Source: an uncultured Adlercreutzia sp. (lineage in GTDB: Bacteria; Actinomycetota; Coriobacteriia; Coriobacteriales; Eggerthellaceae). From it: a stretch of DNA of 64,000 bases. This document shows, piece after piece, positions 1 through 8,567 of this stretch. Under the pieces are notes generated by a model. It ran no database searches, was not told the DNA's origin, and worked only from the letters and a program-made list of their open reading frames with translations. How positions within the stretch are numbered: the first letter of the stretch is position 1; each line of letters begins with the position of its first letter. Position numbers and translations under genes: made by a program. The stretch covers positions 1 to 64,000 of the forward strand of contig NZ_CAUASN010000001.1 in NCBI RefSeq assembly GCF_958431955.1, in the 5' to 3' direction.

Positions 1-1042
1 CGGCGCGGGAGTGCATGGTGTTCAGGTTGTGCACGAGCGCCTCCATGGCCTGGAAGGTCTGGCGGTCGGTGTCGCGCGAGGCGTTCTTCTCGGCGTAGGC
101 CACGATGCGGTCGGCCGTGGCCTCATCGGCGCCGGCCTCGACGAGGGCGGCAACCACGGCAGCGCGGAAGTCGGCGTCCATCTCCAGGGAGGCGGTGGTG
201 CCGGTCTCCTCCTCGATGCGGGCGAGGGTCTTCTCGGCGAAGTCGCGGTCGTCGGCGATGTCGGTCAGAAGGTCGATACCCTCGGCGATGTGCTTCTTGA
301 ACAGACGGCGGAAGGTCTTGCGCACGCCCACGGCCAGGCCGTAGTCGAAGTCGCACACCGACTGGCCGCCGTGCTGGTCGTTCTGGTTCGACTGGATGGC
401 GATGCAGGCCAGGGCCGCGTAGCTGGAGATGTCGTTGGGCTCGCGCAGCACACCGTGGCCGGTGGAGAAGCCGCCCTTGAAGAGCTTCCGCAGCTCGATC
501 TGGCAGCAGGTGGTGGTCAGCGTGTAGAAGTCCATGTCGTGGATGTGGATGTCGCCCTCGCGGTGGGCCTTGGCGTAGCGCGGGTCGATGACGCACATCT
601 CGTAGAACTGCTTGGCCGACTCGGAGCCGTACTTCAGCATGGTGCCCATGGCGGTGTCGGCGTCGATGTTGGCGTTCTCGCGCTTCATGTCGGAGTCGGC
701 GGCCTTCGAGAAGGTGATGTCCTTCAGCGTCTGGATGAGGCGGGAGTTCACGTCGCGCACGCGGCTGCGCTCAGCGCGGTAGAGAATGTAGGCCTTGGCG
801 GTCTGTACGAAGCCGGACTCGATGAGGGTCTCCTCCACGAGGTCCTGCACGCCTTCAACCGTGGGCGTGCCCTCGATGGCTCCGCTCTCAAGCTTCTCGA
901 CGACCGTCGCGGCGATCTGCTCGGCGGTGGCGCGATCCTGCATGGCCGCGCAAGCCTGGAACGACTTCTCCACCGCGTCGGCGATCTTCTGGGGATGGAA
1001 CTCCGCCGTGCGCCCGTCGCGCTTGATGATGGTCTTGACCAT
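1..1042 (-). CDS. nrdD: Anaerobic (class III) ribonucleoside-triphosphate reductase, 5' part
   Basis: The reading frame runs off the left edge, so only the first 347 residues are present. NrdD reduces ribonucleoside triphosphates to deoxy forms under anoxia using a glycyl radical made by the activase NrdG. Residues 1 to about 95 form an ATP-cone regulatory domain (KTIIKRDGR near the start). Further in, DFYTLTTTCCQ and SNQNDQHGGQS are hallmarks of the NrdD barrel. The glycyl-radical loop near the C-terminus lies outside the window. The ATG at 1042 follows GAAAGGAAG. An NrdR box upstream supports regulation as a ribonucleotide reductase gene. Whether nrdG follows cannot be seen. Confidence 0.95.
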   Translation of the reverse strand, partial: MVKTIIKRDGRTAEFHPQKIADAVEKSFQACAAMQDRATAEQIAATVVEKLESGAIEGTPTVEGVQDLVEETLIESGFVQTAKAYILYRAERSRVRDVNSRLIQTLKDITFSKAADSDMKRENANIDADTAMGTMLKYGSESAKQFYEMCVIDPRYAKAHREGDIHIHDMDFYTLTTTCCQIELRKLFKGGFSTGHGVLREPNDISSYAALACIAIQSNQNDQHGGQSVCDFDYGLAVGVRKTFRRLFKKHIAEGIDLLTDIADDRDFAEKTLARIEEETGTTASLEMDADFRAAVVAALVEAGADEATADRIVAYAEKNASRDTDRQTFQAMEALVHNLNTMHSRA

Positions 1043-1183
1043 AACCGCTTTCTTCCTTTCGTCTGTCACGTTTCCGCGCTGTGCCAACCACAACATGCAG
1101 AAGCCCGGCAATGTTTTCCCCACTGCCGGACTTCCGAAACTCCTAAGGGGTAAACCTATGTTTCGCAATGTTTTACCCACATG

Positions 1184-1192
1184 CTATCCACA
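1184..1192 (+). promoter_or_regulatory. DnaA-box-like site upstream of nrdD
   Basis: The sequence CTATCCACA matches the canonical DnaA box TTATCCACA at 8 of 9 positions and is followed by GGTTATCAAC. DnaA binding at ribonucleotide reductase promoters is known in E. coli (nrdAB). A functional link here is inference, and a single 8/9 match can occur by chance. Confidence 0.35.
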
Positions 1193-1210
1193 GGTTATCA
1201 ACCGCAAGAA

Positions 1211-1258
1211 CCACTATATATTGTGTCTAGGGGTTCTTTTGGCGGATACATATGGTAC
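1211..1258 (-). promoter_or_regulatory. NrdR box pair upstream of nrdD
   Basis: Bases 1211-1226 read CCACTATATATTGTGT, matching the NrdR consensus ACACWATATATWGTGT at 15 of 16 positions. A degenerate second copy (about 8 of 16, with a better core) starts 32 bases away at 1243, close to the roughly three-helical-turn spacing typical of paired NrdR boxes. NrdR is a zinc-finger/ATP-cone repressor of ribonucleotide reductase genes. The first box is convincing; the second is tentative. Confidence 0.8.
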
Positions 1259-1456
1259 TCGCCAACGCGTTCGAGTTCAACCGAACAATTTGTGTTTTTA
1301 AGAGGCCGAAAACTACAGAAGTTTTTTCGACGGAAGGTGACGCAGCGTCAGCAGCGCAGGTTACCTGACCGCCGAACGCTTAGGTTTTCGAATTTGAAGG
1401 GAGACGGCGGGGACGGGCCACCTTGCCACGCCCCGACGGCAACTCGCACGGCCGAT

Positions 1457-2362
1457 TTACGCCACCGCCACGTCCTGGCCCGCCACGGCGGCGGCGAGGA
1501 CACCGGTGTAGGCCGGGGTGGCATCTCCCGCGGCGCGCAGGAACTGCACCCCCGCGGCGCGCAGCTCGGCCGCGGCGGCCACCATGGTGTCGGGAACATA
1601 GTAGGGGTTCTCCGGCGTGGGGGCCTGCTGGCGGCCGTCGCGCTCGGCCACGACGAGCGTAGCCATGATGCAGAGATCGGCGCCCTGGGCCCCGAGCGTC
1701 TCGCGCACGGTGCCTGCCAGCCTGGCAGCGTCGGCGGGGACGGCCGGGGTGGCGAAACCGGCCACGGCGGCACCGAACTCCACCATGACGGCCACGGCCT
1801 CGGCGAGCGTTCCCCGCCCCGAGGCCAGCATGCCGGCGGCGGCCACGTCCACCGAGGCGAAGATGGGAGCATCGCTCACCTTCCGCAGCCCCATGAGCGC
1901 GCACTTCAGGTCATCGACCGTCGTGAAGCCGTTCAGGAAGAAGGCGTCGAACTCCTCATCCCCGAACAGACGCCCTGCGCGAGCGTACTGGTCGCGGTTT
2001 TCCACGAGCGACCCCTTCGACGAGGGGTCGAGCGGCAAGCCGCACGGCGCGATCTCCACCAGCAGGTGCTGGGGCTTGAACGCGCGCGGGATGGCGAGGG
2101 CCGCACGAGCCAGCTTTTCTCCGTCGCCCTCCATTCCCAAGGCCGCCAAGCGCGCGGGGGCGAAGTCGGCCACCGGAGTGACGAGGCACTGGGGTCCGGC
2201 GACCGTTTCCAAACGGTAGATGTCCTCGACGGTCTCAGGCTCCAAAAGCACCGCGAGGGCCTGATCGCGCGCGTCGCAGATCCCCTGGCGGCGCAGGGCC
2301 GCCTGCACGGGCGAGGCGACGACGAGCATGTCCTTGAAGAAGCGCAGAGCGATATCGGCCAT
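1457..2362 (-). CDS. Homocysteine S-methyltransferase-fold protein lacking the zinc cysteines
   Basis: A 301-residue protein covering the whole length of the homocysteine-binding barrel found in MetH, BHMT and MmuM. In active enzymes three Cys residues bind the zinc that activates homocysteine: one in an NC motif and two in GGCC(G/R)T near the end. Here the C-terminal motif reads RAAGDATPAYTGVL, and the earlier motif region reads VAGFATPAVP, so all three ligands seem to be missing. The start ATG at 2362 follows GAAAGGATTCCTC. It stands alone downstream of a gene-free region. It may be a non-catalytic homologue or have another substrate; the family call is by motif order and is moderate. Confidence 0.6.
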   Translation of the reverse strand: MADIALRFFKDMLVVASPVQAALRRQGICDARDQALAVLLEPETVEDIYRLETVAGPQCLVTPVADFAPARLAALGMEGDGEKLARAALAIPRAFKPQHLLVEIAPCGLPLDPSSKGSLVENRDQYARAGRLFGDEEFDAFFLNGFTTVDDLKCALMGLRKVSDAPIFASVDVAAAGMLASGRGTLAEAVAVMVEFGAAVAGFATPAVPADAARLAGTVRETLGAQGADLCIMATLVVAERDGRQQAPTPENPYYVPDTMVAAAAELRAAGVQFLRAAGDATPAYTGVLAAAVAGQDVAVA

Positions 2363-2667
2363 GAGGAATCCTTTCCGCGAAAGTTTTCTTGTCTATGATA
2401 CAGGAAGCGGCCGAAGATTTTCTGGAGGCCCCCTCGAGGGCGAGCGGCCCTCTGAGCGGGGCAAACGGTGACCTTTTCACCAAAGATGACAGTTCACCGC
2501 CAAATTTGCGCCGTTCTCTTGGAGAGGCGATACACATTCTGGACGCGAAAACAAGTCTTGCTTTATTATTCGTATCAGCGATTTGGAAGTTCCCCTGCTT
2601 CCATCGCTCTGCTTCAATCCCCTTGAAAGCAGATGCGGCACTCGATGCCGCTACCCCCTCCTCCGGC

Positions 2668-2710
2668 GCGGTGAGGCACCCCTCCTCACCGCGCCACTTC
2701 TTTTCTTTGC
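2668..2710 (+). terminator. Intrinsic-terminator-like hairpin
   Basis: Perfect 12-bp stem GGCGCGGTGAGG / CCTCACCGCGCC with a 7-base loop, followed on the plus strand by ACTTCTTTTCTTT. No plus-strand gene lies upstream. Confidence 0.55.
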
Positions 2711-2857
2711 GATCTTCGCTGGGGTTCGCGAGGGCCTCCTTAACGGTTCTCGCAACGACGGGCTCCGCCGCCTTGGCGGGAACCCGCTGGCGCGGCACTT
2801 GGCGCGTCGCACCCCCTTGGGCGATGTCGATTGCTCGCGACGATGAGCACGCCGGCA

Positions 2858-2894
2858 GGACAGTGATCGGTCCTGCCGGCATTTTTATTGCAAG
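2858..2894 (+). terminator. Intrinsic terminator
   Basis: Perfect 11-bp stem GCCGGCAGGAC / GTCCTGCCGGC with an 8-base loop, then ATTTTTATT on the plus strand. It would end a plus-strand transcript for which no coding gene is visible. Confidence 0.7.
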
Positions 2895-2902
2895 GGACAC
2901 GA

Positions 2903-2942
2903 AGGCCCCGCAAACTCCTCCCGTTTGCGGGGCCTTCCTTGT
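2903..2942. terminator. Strong hairpin, possible bidirectional terminator
   Basis: A 14-bp stem starting AAGGCCCCGCAAAC around a 7-base loop lies between the orphan plus-strand terminators and the end of the minus-strand gene at 2999. The T-run is weak on both sides, so the orientation is uncertain. Confidence 0.5.
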
Positions 2943-2998
2943 GCGAATAACAGTCGCGGGCGCGAGTTGTTGCCCGTGGCGCAACCGTAGATGTGGGC

Positions 2999-3586
2999 TT
3001 ACTCCTCGGTGGCGCAGCCGCAGCCGCAGGATTCGCCGGTCGCATGGTCGTGGGCGCCGCAGCAGGAGCCTTCGCCCTCGGCAGCCTCCACGGCATCCGC
3101 GAACTTCTCGTCGATCTCGTCGGCAGCGTAGGCGACCGGCTCTTTCAGGGCCTCCATGAAGTTCGGAGCCTCGCCGATGTAGGCCGGCTCGGGCTCGAAG
3201 GTATAGGCGCCCTCGTCGTCGGCCGTGTACAGGTACGCCACCGCGTAACCGTCCTCGGCGCCGGGCTGACCACCCTCGGCGATGACGGCGTCCTTCACCC
3301 CGTCGTCGGTCTCGATGTAGCCGTCATAGCAGAAGGCGTAGCCGCCGGCCCCGCGGGCGCCGCGCACGTTGGCCTCGGCGGCGGCGAAGCACTCCTCAGC
3401 GTTCTCGCCGGGATGAGTCTCCAAAAACAGGTTGTCCTTCACGATGAGCGCGGTGAAGGGGATGAGGTCCTCGCCGCCCTCCAGCTTCGCCTTGCCCTCG
3501 TCCAGGGCGAAGACGAGCACGCGCTCGAGCTCCTCGGGAATCTCGGGAACTTCGGTGCTGTCGTTCTCAATAGTGCGATCGGCCAC
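2999..3586 (-). CDS. Unknown acidic protein with Cys/His-rich C-terminal tail
   Basis: A 195-residue acidic protein I do not recognise. The body (MADRTIENDSTEVPEIPEEL onward) has no membrane segment or signal peptide. The last 25 residues are rich in Cys and His: CCGAHDHATGESCGCGC. Such tails recall the metal-binding tails of SlyD-like chaperones, but the body does not look like SlyD. I chose the GTG at 3586 because AAAGGAGG stands 6 bases before it; a longer open frame upstream has no ribosome site and would overlap the divergent YhgE gene. A role in metal (nickel, zinc or similar) handling is inference from the tail only. Confidence 0.75.
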   Translation of the reverse strand: MADRTIENDSTEVPEIPEELERVLVFALDEGKAKLEGGEDLIPFTALIVKDNLFLETHPGENAEECFAAAEANVRGARGAGGYAFCYDGYIETDDGVKDAVIAEGGQPGAEDGYAVAYLYTADDEGAYTFEPEPAYIGEAPNFMEALKEPVAYAADEIDEKFADAVEAAEGEGSCCGAHDHATGESCGCGCATEE

Positions 3587-3733
3587 GGAGGGCCTCCTTT
3601 CCTTAGCATGAGGCGATAGGGCGCGACGGCGCCCGGTTGCGCTTTCATCGCAGTGTATCGCAACACTTCGGCGGCTTCGGCCACAAGGCGTTGACAAACC
3701 GACGGCGCGCCCCAAGCTTTCGATGAGGGCGCG

Positions 3734-3739
3734 GATAAT
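3734..3739 (+). promoter_or_regulatory. -10 hexamer 6 bases before the first YhgE start
   Basis: GATAAT lies exactly 6 bases before the ATG at 3746 and no Shine-Dalgarno sequence is present, so transcription would begin at or near the start codon (leaderless mRNA). A TTGACA occurs at 3691-3696 but is too far upstream (37-base spacer) to pair with it. Confidence 0.45.
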
Positions 3740-3745
3740 TTTTCC

Positions 3746-6385
3746 ATGCTCAAGCGCGCAGCGACATATCTTTCCGTCATCTTCGCCATTTTCGCGAGGG
3801 ACGTGAAACGCGTGCTGCGCAACCCCGTGGCGCTGGTCATCGTGCTGGGTATGATTGTAATGCCCTCGGCCTACGCCTGGTACGTGGTGGTGGCGAACTG
3901 GGATCCCTACAGCAACACCGCCTCCATGAAAGTGGCCGTGGCCAACGAAGATGCTGGCTGCGACAGCCCCGAGGCGGGGCGGCTGGACGTGGGCCAAAGC
4001 GTGGTGGACCAGCTGCGCGACAACCACGATATGGGCTGGGAATTCACCGATGCCGAAAGCGCCGTGAACGGCGTCTACGAGGGGAAGTACTGGGCAGCGC
4101 TCGTGATCCCCGAAGATTTCAGCGCCGATTTCGCCAGCGTGTTCACCGGCGATTTCACCCAGCCCACGCTGGAGTACTACGTGAACGAGAAGCCGTCTTC
4201 CATCGCGCCGAAGGTGACCGACGCGGCGGCTGCGGCCGTGGAGCGGTCCATCAACGAGAGCTTCGTGAAGACCGTGGCGGAGAAGGTGGTGGGAACCACC
4301 CAGGAGGCCGGCGCCGAGGCCGAGAGCAAGGGAGATGCCGCCGAGAGCAGCCTGACCAGCGGCATTCGGAGCGCGCATGACACCATCGCCGAGACGCGCT
4401 CCACCCTAGATGAGCTCGTCGGCACCGTGGCTGACACCCGCGAGGCGACGACACGCGCCGACGACACACTCGCCGGGCTGCAGGACGATGTGCCTCACCT
4501 GCTGGACGCCGTCGGCCAATCGAAGGAACTGCTGGCCAGCGTGCGGAACACCGCGAACACCTACGGGACCTCGCTTTCCCGGGAGGCTACCGACGGCGCC
4601 TTGCAGCTTTCGGCAGCGGGCGCCCGGGCACAGCAGGCGCTCGGCACCGTAAGCGGAGACGTGGCCGCCGCTGAAGCGGCCACCCGGGCAGCGCTCGCCA
4701 CGGCCGAGGCATTGCTCGCCGACAACCAAGCGCTCGTGGACGATCTGGCGGCAGAAGCCGAAGCCGCAGGGGCCGATCCCGCCGTGTCCCAAGCGCTCGC
4801 CGAGGCGCGCGCGGCAGACGAGCGCCTGACCGCCACCGTGGAAGCCCTACGCACCGCCAACGACGACCTGGCCTCCACAGCCAGCGCGTTGGAAGACGAA
4901 GCGGGCGCCATCGACAAAGCCGCCGCCTCGGCGGCCGACACCGTCCGCGCCACTGCGGCCACCTTCCAGGACAGCGTGCTGCCCGACCTGACGAGCAGCT
5001 TAGATGAGCAGGTGGAGGCCTGCGGCACCCTGGAAGGGGCCCTGCGCGGCCTTTCCCCGTCGCTTACTCAGGCGCGATCGCTGCTCGCGGAGCTGGAAGA
5101 TACGCTGGAGTCCTCGCAGGCATCGCTTGCGGCCACCTCCGACTCGCTGGCCACCATGGAGGACAACCTCGCCCACTCGCTCACCGATCTTACCGCCCTG
5201 CAGAACTCCGCGGCCGTGAAGAGCCTGGCTGAGTACTTGAAGGCCGACCCCGCCGAGATCGGCAGCTTCATGGCGGCACCCGTGGCGCTGGACACGCAGC
5301 TCGTGTACCCCGTGAAGAACTACGGCAGCGGCGTGGCACCCTTCTTCACGAACCTGGCGCTGTGGGTGGCCGGCTTCATTCTCATGGCCATGGTGAAGCT
5401 GCACGTCGATCCCGAGGGCCTGCCGAAGTTCACTGCCGTGCAGGCCTACTTCGGACGCTGGCTCTTCTATGTGGTGTGCGGCCTGGCCATGGGACTCGTG
5501 TGCTGCGCGGGCGATTTGGCCTTGGGGATCCAGTGCGAGAGTCCGGCGGCCTTCATCGCCGCGGGCCTGCTCACCGTGTTCGTGGACGTGAACCTCATGT
5601 TCGCCCTGTCCTACGCCTTCCGCCACATCGGGAAGGCCGTGGCCGTCATCCTGCTCATCGTGCAGATTCCCGGCTCGTCGGGCATGTTCCCCATCGAGAT
5701 GATGCCCGACTTCTTCCGCTTCATCCACCCCATGCTGCCCTTTACCTACTCCATCGACGCCATGCGCGAGGCCATCGGCGGCTTCTACGGCCTGGACTAC
5801 CTGCGCGACATGCTGCTGCTGGGCCTGCTGTTCGTGCCGATCGGATTCTTCATCGGCCTGGTGGTGGGCCGCTGCGACCTCAACCTGACCCTCATGTTCG
5901 ACGAGAAGCTCGGCGCCACCGACCTCTTGCTAGCCGAGCCGGTCACGCCGAGCGCGAAGGCCGCTGCCGACACCCGCGGGCACTTCCGCACGCGTACCCT
6001 CATTCGCGCGCTGCTGAACACCGCCGAGTTCCGACGGGCGCTCATCGCCCGGGCCGAGCGGTTCCGCCGCCGCTACCCCGTGCTGCGGCGCATCGGCTGG
6101 GCGGCGCTCATCGCGCAGCCCATTGCTACCTTTGCCGTTATGGTGCTGGTGCACGCCGACGTGAACACGCGGGTGATGATGCTCATGGCCATGGTGGTGG
6201 GTATCATCGCCGTTGACGCCTACCTCATTGTCATCAGCTACCTGGATGCCAATATCACCCGCCAACTGGCTTTGGCGAACCTGAGTGCCGCCGACCTGCA
6301 GAAAAGGGCCTCGCAGGCCGCAGGAATCTCAGTAAAGGAAGAGCCATCCCACAGCGAGAACCCTTCAGGTGGTGATTCCGCATGA
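3746..6385 (+). CDS. YhgE/Pip-family membrane protein, first of tandem pair
   Basis: 879 residues. The N-terminal membrane segment (about 27-50) runs into WDPYSNT (52-58), a signature of YhgE/Pip proteins related to phage-infection and ESAT-6-linked membrane proteins. A long Ala-rich, probably coiled-coil extracellular region follows (about 190-500). A block of hydrophobic segments (about 535-740) resembles the ABC-2-type permease end, and two more segments lie at about 785-845. Its stop overlaps the start of the next gene by 4 bases (ATGA), so the two are probably co-translated. The start lacks a ribosome site and may be leaderless. Export of an unknown substrate or an envelope structural role is inference. 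Confidence 0.9.
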   Translation: MLKRAATYLSVIFAIFARDVKRVLRNPVALVIVLGMIVMPSAYAWYVVVANWDPYSNTASMKVAVANEDAGCDSPEAGRLDVGQSVVDQLRDNHDMGWEFTDAESAVNGVYEGKYWAALVIPEDFSADFASVFTGDFTQPTLEYYVNEKPSSIAPKVTDAAAAAVERSINESFVKTVAEKVVGTTQEAGAEAESKGDAAESSLTSGIRSAHDTIAETRSTLDELVGTVADTREATTRADDTLAGLQDDVPHLLDAVGQSKELLASVRNTANTYGTSLSREATDGALQLSAAGARAQQALGTVSGDVAAAEAATRAALATAEALLADNQALVDDLAAEAEAAGADPAVSQALAEARAADERLTATVEALRTANDDLASTASALEDEAGAIDKAAASAADTVRATAATFQDSVLPDLTSSLDEQVEACGTLEGALRGLSPSLTQARSLLAELEDTLESSQASLAATSDSLATMEDNLAHSLTDLTALQNSAAVKSLAEYLKADPAEIGSFMAAPVALDTQLVYPVKNYGSGVAPFFTNLALWVAGFILMAMVKLHVDPEGLPKFTAVQAYFGRWLFYVVCGLAMGLVCCAGDLALGIQCESPAAFIAAGLLTVFVDVNLMFALSYAFRHIGKAVAVILLIVQIPGSSGMFPIEMMPDFFRFIHPMLPFTYSIDAMREAIGGFYGLDYLRDMLLLGLLFVPIGFFIGLVVGRCDLNLTLMFDEKLGATDLLLAEPVTPSAKAAADTRGHFRTRTLIRALLNTAEFRRALIARAERFRRRYPVLRRIGWAALIAQPIATFAVMVLVHADVNTRVMMLMAMVVGIIAVDAYLIVISYLDANITRQLALANLSAADLQKRASQAAGISVKEEPSHSENPSGGDSA

Positions 6386-8556
6386 GGATGATCTGGGAAA
6401 TCTTCTCCGGTGATGTGCGGAACCTGTTCAAGAACGTCATCGCCGCCATCGTGGTGATGGGCCTGGCGCTCGTGCCGCCCATGTACGCCTGGTTCACGAC
6501 CCTGGGCTTCTGGGACCCCTACGACAACACGGGCAATATCGAGGTAGCGGTGGCCTCGGAAGATGAGGGCTACGTCTCCGACCTGCTGCCGTCGCGCATC
6601 AACGCGGGCGAGCAGATCATCGCGAAGCTGCGCGCCAACGACAAGTTCGACTGGCAGTTCGTCAGCGCCGACGCGGCTGTGGAGGGGGTGCGCTCGGGCG
6701 AATACTACGCGGCGCTCGTCATTCCGAAAGAATTCTCGACCGACCTGATGACGGTGTTCTCCGACGACATCGCCGAGCCGAAGATCGTCTACTACGACAA
6801 CGAGAAGGAGAACGCCATCGCCCAGCGCGTGACGTCCACCGGCGCGAATACCCTGCAGGAGACTATCGACGAGACCTTCACGGAGACGGTGGCGTCGGTG
6901 GCGCTGGACACCACGAGCAGCCTCACCTCGTTCATGAGCGGCGAGGGCATCCTCACCTACGCGCAGAACCTCGGGGGCCGGCTGGACGAGGCCATCGGCG
7001 AGGTGAAGGCGGCGGCCGACCAAGCCGAAGCCTACGCCGACCTGGTGGGATCCACCGATTCGCTCGTGGCGGCCACCGGCTCCATCCTGAAGGAGGCCGC
7101 GAGCGCACCCGACGAGACGGCGCCTTTGGTGAGCGAGGCACGCGACGGCTTGGCGACCGCCCAGGACGGCCTGGCGAGCGCGGCGGATGCGGCGCAGAAA
7201 GCGCTCGATGCCGCCGACGCGAGCTACGATGCCGTGGCCCAAGCGGCCGATGCGGCCTTCGCCACCATAAAGGACGACCCCGCAGCCGCCCGCGAGGTGC
7301 TAGCCTCCACCGCCGGCGACGTGCAGTCGCTGCAGCAGGCCTACCAGTCGATGCGCGACACCTTGGCAGCCGCCGACCCGGACAGCCCGGCCCTGGCCGC
7401 CCTCGACCGGGTCATCGCGCAGCTGGGCACCCTGCGGGAAAGCCTGCAGGCCGCCGAAGGCGCGGTCGGAGAGGACGCCGCCTCGCTCGACGAGGCGCAC
7501 CAGAAGGTGACCGATGCCATCGGGAAGGCGCGGGCAGGACTGGACGCCTCGCAAGCCACCTACAACGACCAGCTGAAAGGCGAGCTCGAGAGCCTTTCAG
7601 CCAGCCTGCAGAAGGTGGGCGACGACACTGCAACCCTGGCTTCCTCCCTCCAGAGCACCGCCGAGGGCCTCGGCGACTCCACCGATTCCCTCGGCGCGAG
7701 CCTGCACGCGGCCGAGGAATCGCTGCGCAAGACGGCCGACACCCTGCGCACCGCCGCCGACCAGCTGACCCAGGCGCGCGACGACCTGCGCCAGGCGCTG
7801 AACACCGGCGACATCAACGAGGTTCGGCGCATCATCGGCAACAACCCGGCCGCCATCGCCCAGTTCATCGCCGCGCCGACGAAGCTCGCGCAGCACACCG
7901 TGTACCCCATGGCCGACAACGGCAGCGCCATGAGCCCCTTCTACACATCGCTGTGCCTGTGGATTGGCGCCATCTTCATGGTGGCGCTCATGAGCGTGAC
8001 CGTCTCGCCGGCGCGCCAGCAGGCGCTTGAGAAGAAGCTCGGCCGCGCGCCGCGGCCTGCCGAGCTGTACCTCGGCCGATACGGCGTGTTCGGGCTAATC
8101 GGCCTGGCCCAGGCGCTCATCGTGGGGCTCGGCAACGTGTTCTTCCTCGGGGTGGAATGCGAGCACTTGGCGCTGTACCTGCTCGCCTGCTGCCTGGCGG
8201 CGGTGGTGTTCACGAGCATGGTGTACACGCTCACCGTGTCGTTCGGCAACATCGGCAAGGCCATCGCCATCATCGGGCTGGTGCTGCAACTGGCAGGCGC
8301 GGGCGGCCTCATGCCCGTGCAGATGCTCTCGGCCCCGCTGTTCCAGGAAATCTATCCGTGGCTGCCCTTCGCCCACTCCATGCCCGCGCTAGAAGGCGCC
8401 ATGGCCGGCATCTACGGCAACCAGTACCTCGTGCAGATGGGCCTGCTCGCCGCCTTCCTCGTGCCGAGCCTCATCCTGGGCCTCGTCCTGCGCCGCCCTG
8501 TCGTGCGCCTGAACAACTGGGTGCTCGCCAAGCTGGCCGAGACCAAGTTTCTATAG
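6382..8556 (+). CDS. YhgE/Pip-family membrane protein, second of tandem pair
   Basis: 724 residues with the same plan as the gene before it: a membrane segment at about 15-38, WDPYDNT (44-50), a long Ala/Asp-rich helical region (about 180-490) and five or six C-terminal membrane segments (about 525-710). The ATG overlaps the previous TGA by 4 bases. The pair shares motifs but not length, so they may form a hetero-oligomer after an old duplication. There is no ATPase gene beside them, which argues against a simple ABC exporter. Confidence 0.9.
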   Translation: MRMIWEIFSGDVRNLFKNVIAAIVVMGLALVPPMYAWFTTLGFWDPYDNTGNIEVAVASEDEGYVSDLLPSRINAGEQIIAKLRANDKFDWQFVSADAAVEGVRSGEYYAALVIPKEFSTDLMTVFSDDIAEPKIVYYDNEKENAIAQRVTSTGANTLQETIDETFTETVASVALDTTSSLTSFMSGEGILTYAQNLGGRLDEAIGEVKAAADQAEAYADLVGSTDSLVAATGSILKEAASAPDETAPLVSEARDGLATAQDGLASAADAAQKALDAADASYDAVAQAADAAFATIKDDPAAAREVLASTAGDVQSLQQAYQSMRDTLAAADPDSPALAALDRVIAQLGTLRESLQAAEGAVGEDAASLDEAHQKVTDAIGKARAGLDASQATYNDQLKGELESLSASLQKVGDDTATLASSLQSTAEGLGDSTDSLGASLHAAEESLRKTADTLRTAADQLTQARDDLRQALNTGDINEVRRIIGNNPAAIAQFIAAPTKLAQHTVYPMADNGSAMSPFYTSLCLWIGAIFMVALMSVTVSPARQQALEKKLGRAPRPAELYLGRYGVFGLIGLAQALIVGLGNVFFLGVECEHLALYLLACCLAAVVFTSMVYTLTVSFGNIGKAIAIIGLVLQLAGAGGLMPVQMLSAPLFQEIYPWLPFAHSMPALEGAMAGIYGNQYLVQMGLLAAFLVPSLILGLVLRRPVVRLNNWVLAKLAETKFL

Positions 8557-8567
8557 GTCGTGCAGCC

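Larger units (their letters stand above)
1043..1456. other. Intergenic region upstream of nrdD
   Basis: This 414-base stretch contains no credible gene. It carries the nrdD control region on the minus strand, described in separate entries: a near-consensus NrdR box, a weaker partner 32 bases away, and a DnaA-box-like CTATCCACA. The part near 1380-1456 is the 3' flank of the next minus-strand gene; I saw no clear terminator there. Confidence 0.6.
2363..2998. other. Long intergenic region with orphan plus-strand terminators
   Basis: Over 600 bases with no supported protein gene on either strand. Open frames crossing it are antisense to neighbours and lack ribosome sites. It holds three strong hairpins: 2668-2698 (12-bp arms, then a pyrimidine/T-rich run), 2858-2890 (11-bp arms, then ATTTTTATT) and 2903-2937 (14-bp arms). 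The first two are oriented as plus-strand terminators although no plus-strand gene precedes them. Further small hairpins lie at about 2609-2650. A non-coding RNA is possible. I could not match it to RNase P RNA, tmRNA, SRP RNA or a known riboswitch. Confidence 0.5.

Noticed and set aside
11..1153. Long open plus-strand frame opposite nrdD
   Set aside because: It is the antisense of a clear NrdD frame, is rich in Val/Gly/His/Leu as expected for an antisense frame in G+C-rich DNA, and has no ribosome site.
2363..2480. Cobalamin or SAM-type riboswitch upstream of the methyltransferase-fold gene
   Set aside because: No recognisable conserved box of these riboswitches; only short hairpins expected in G+C-rich DNA.
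2363..2998. RNase P RNA, tmRNA or SRP RNA
   Set aside because: The conserved cores of these RNAs were looked for on both strands and not found.
3691..3739. TTGACA at 3691 as the -35 partner of GATAAT at 3734
   Set aside because: The 37-base spacer is far too long for a sigma-70-type promoter.
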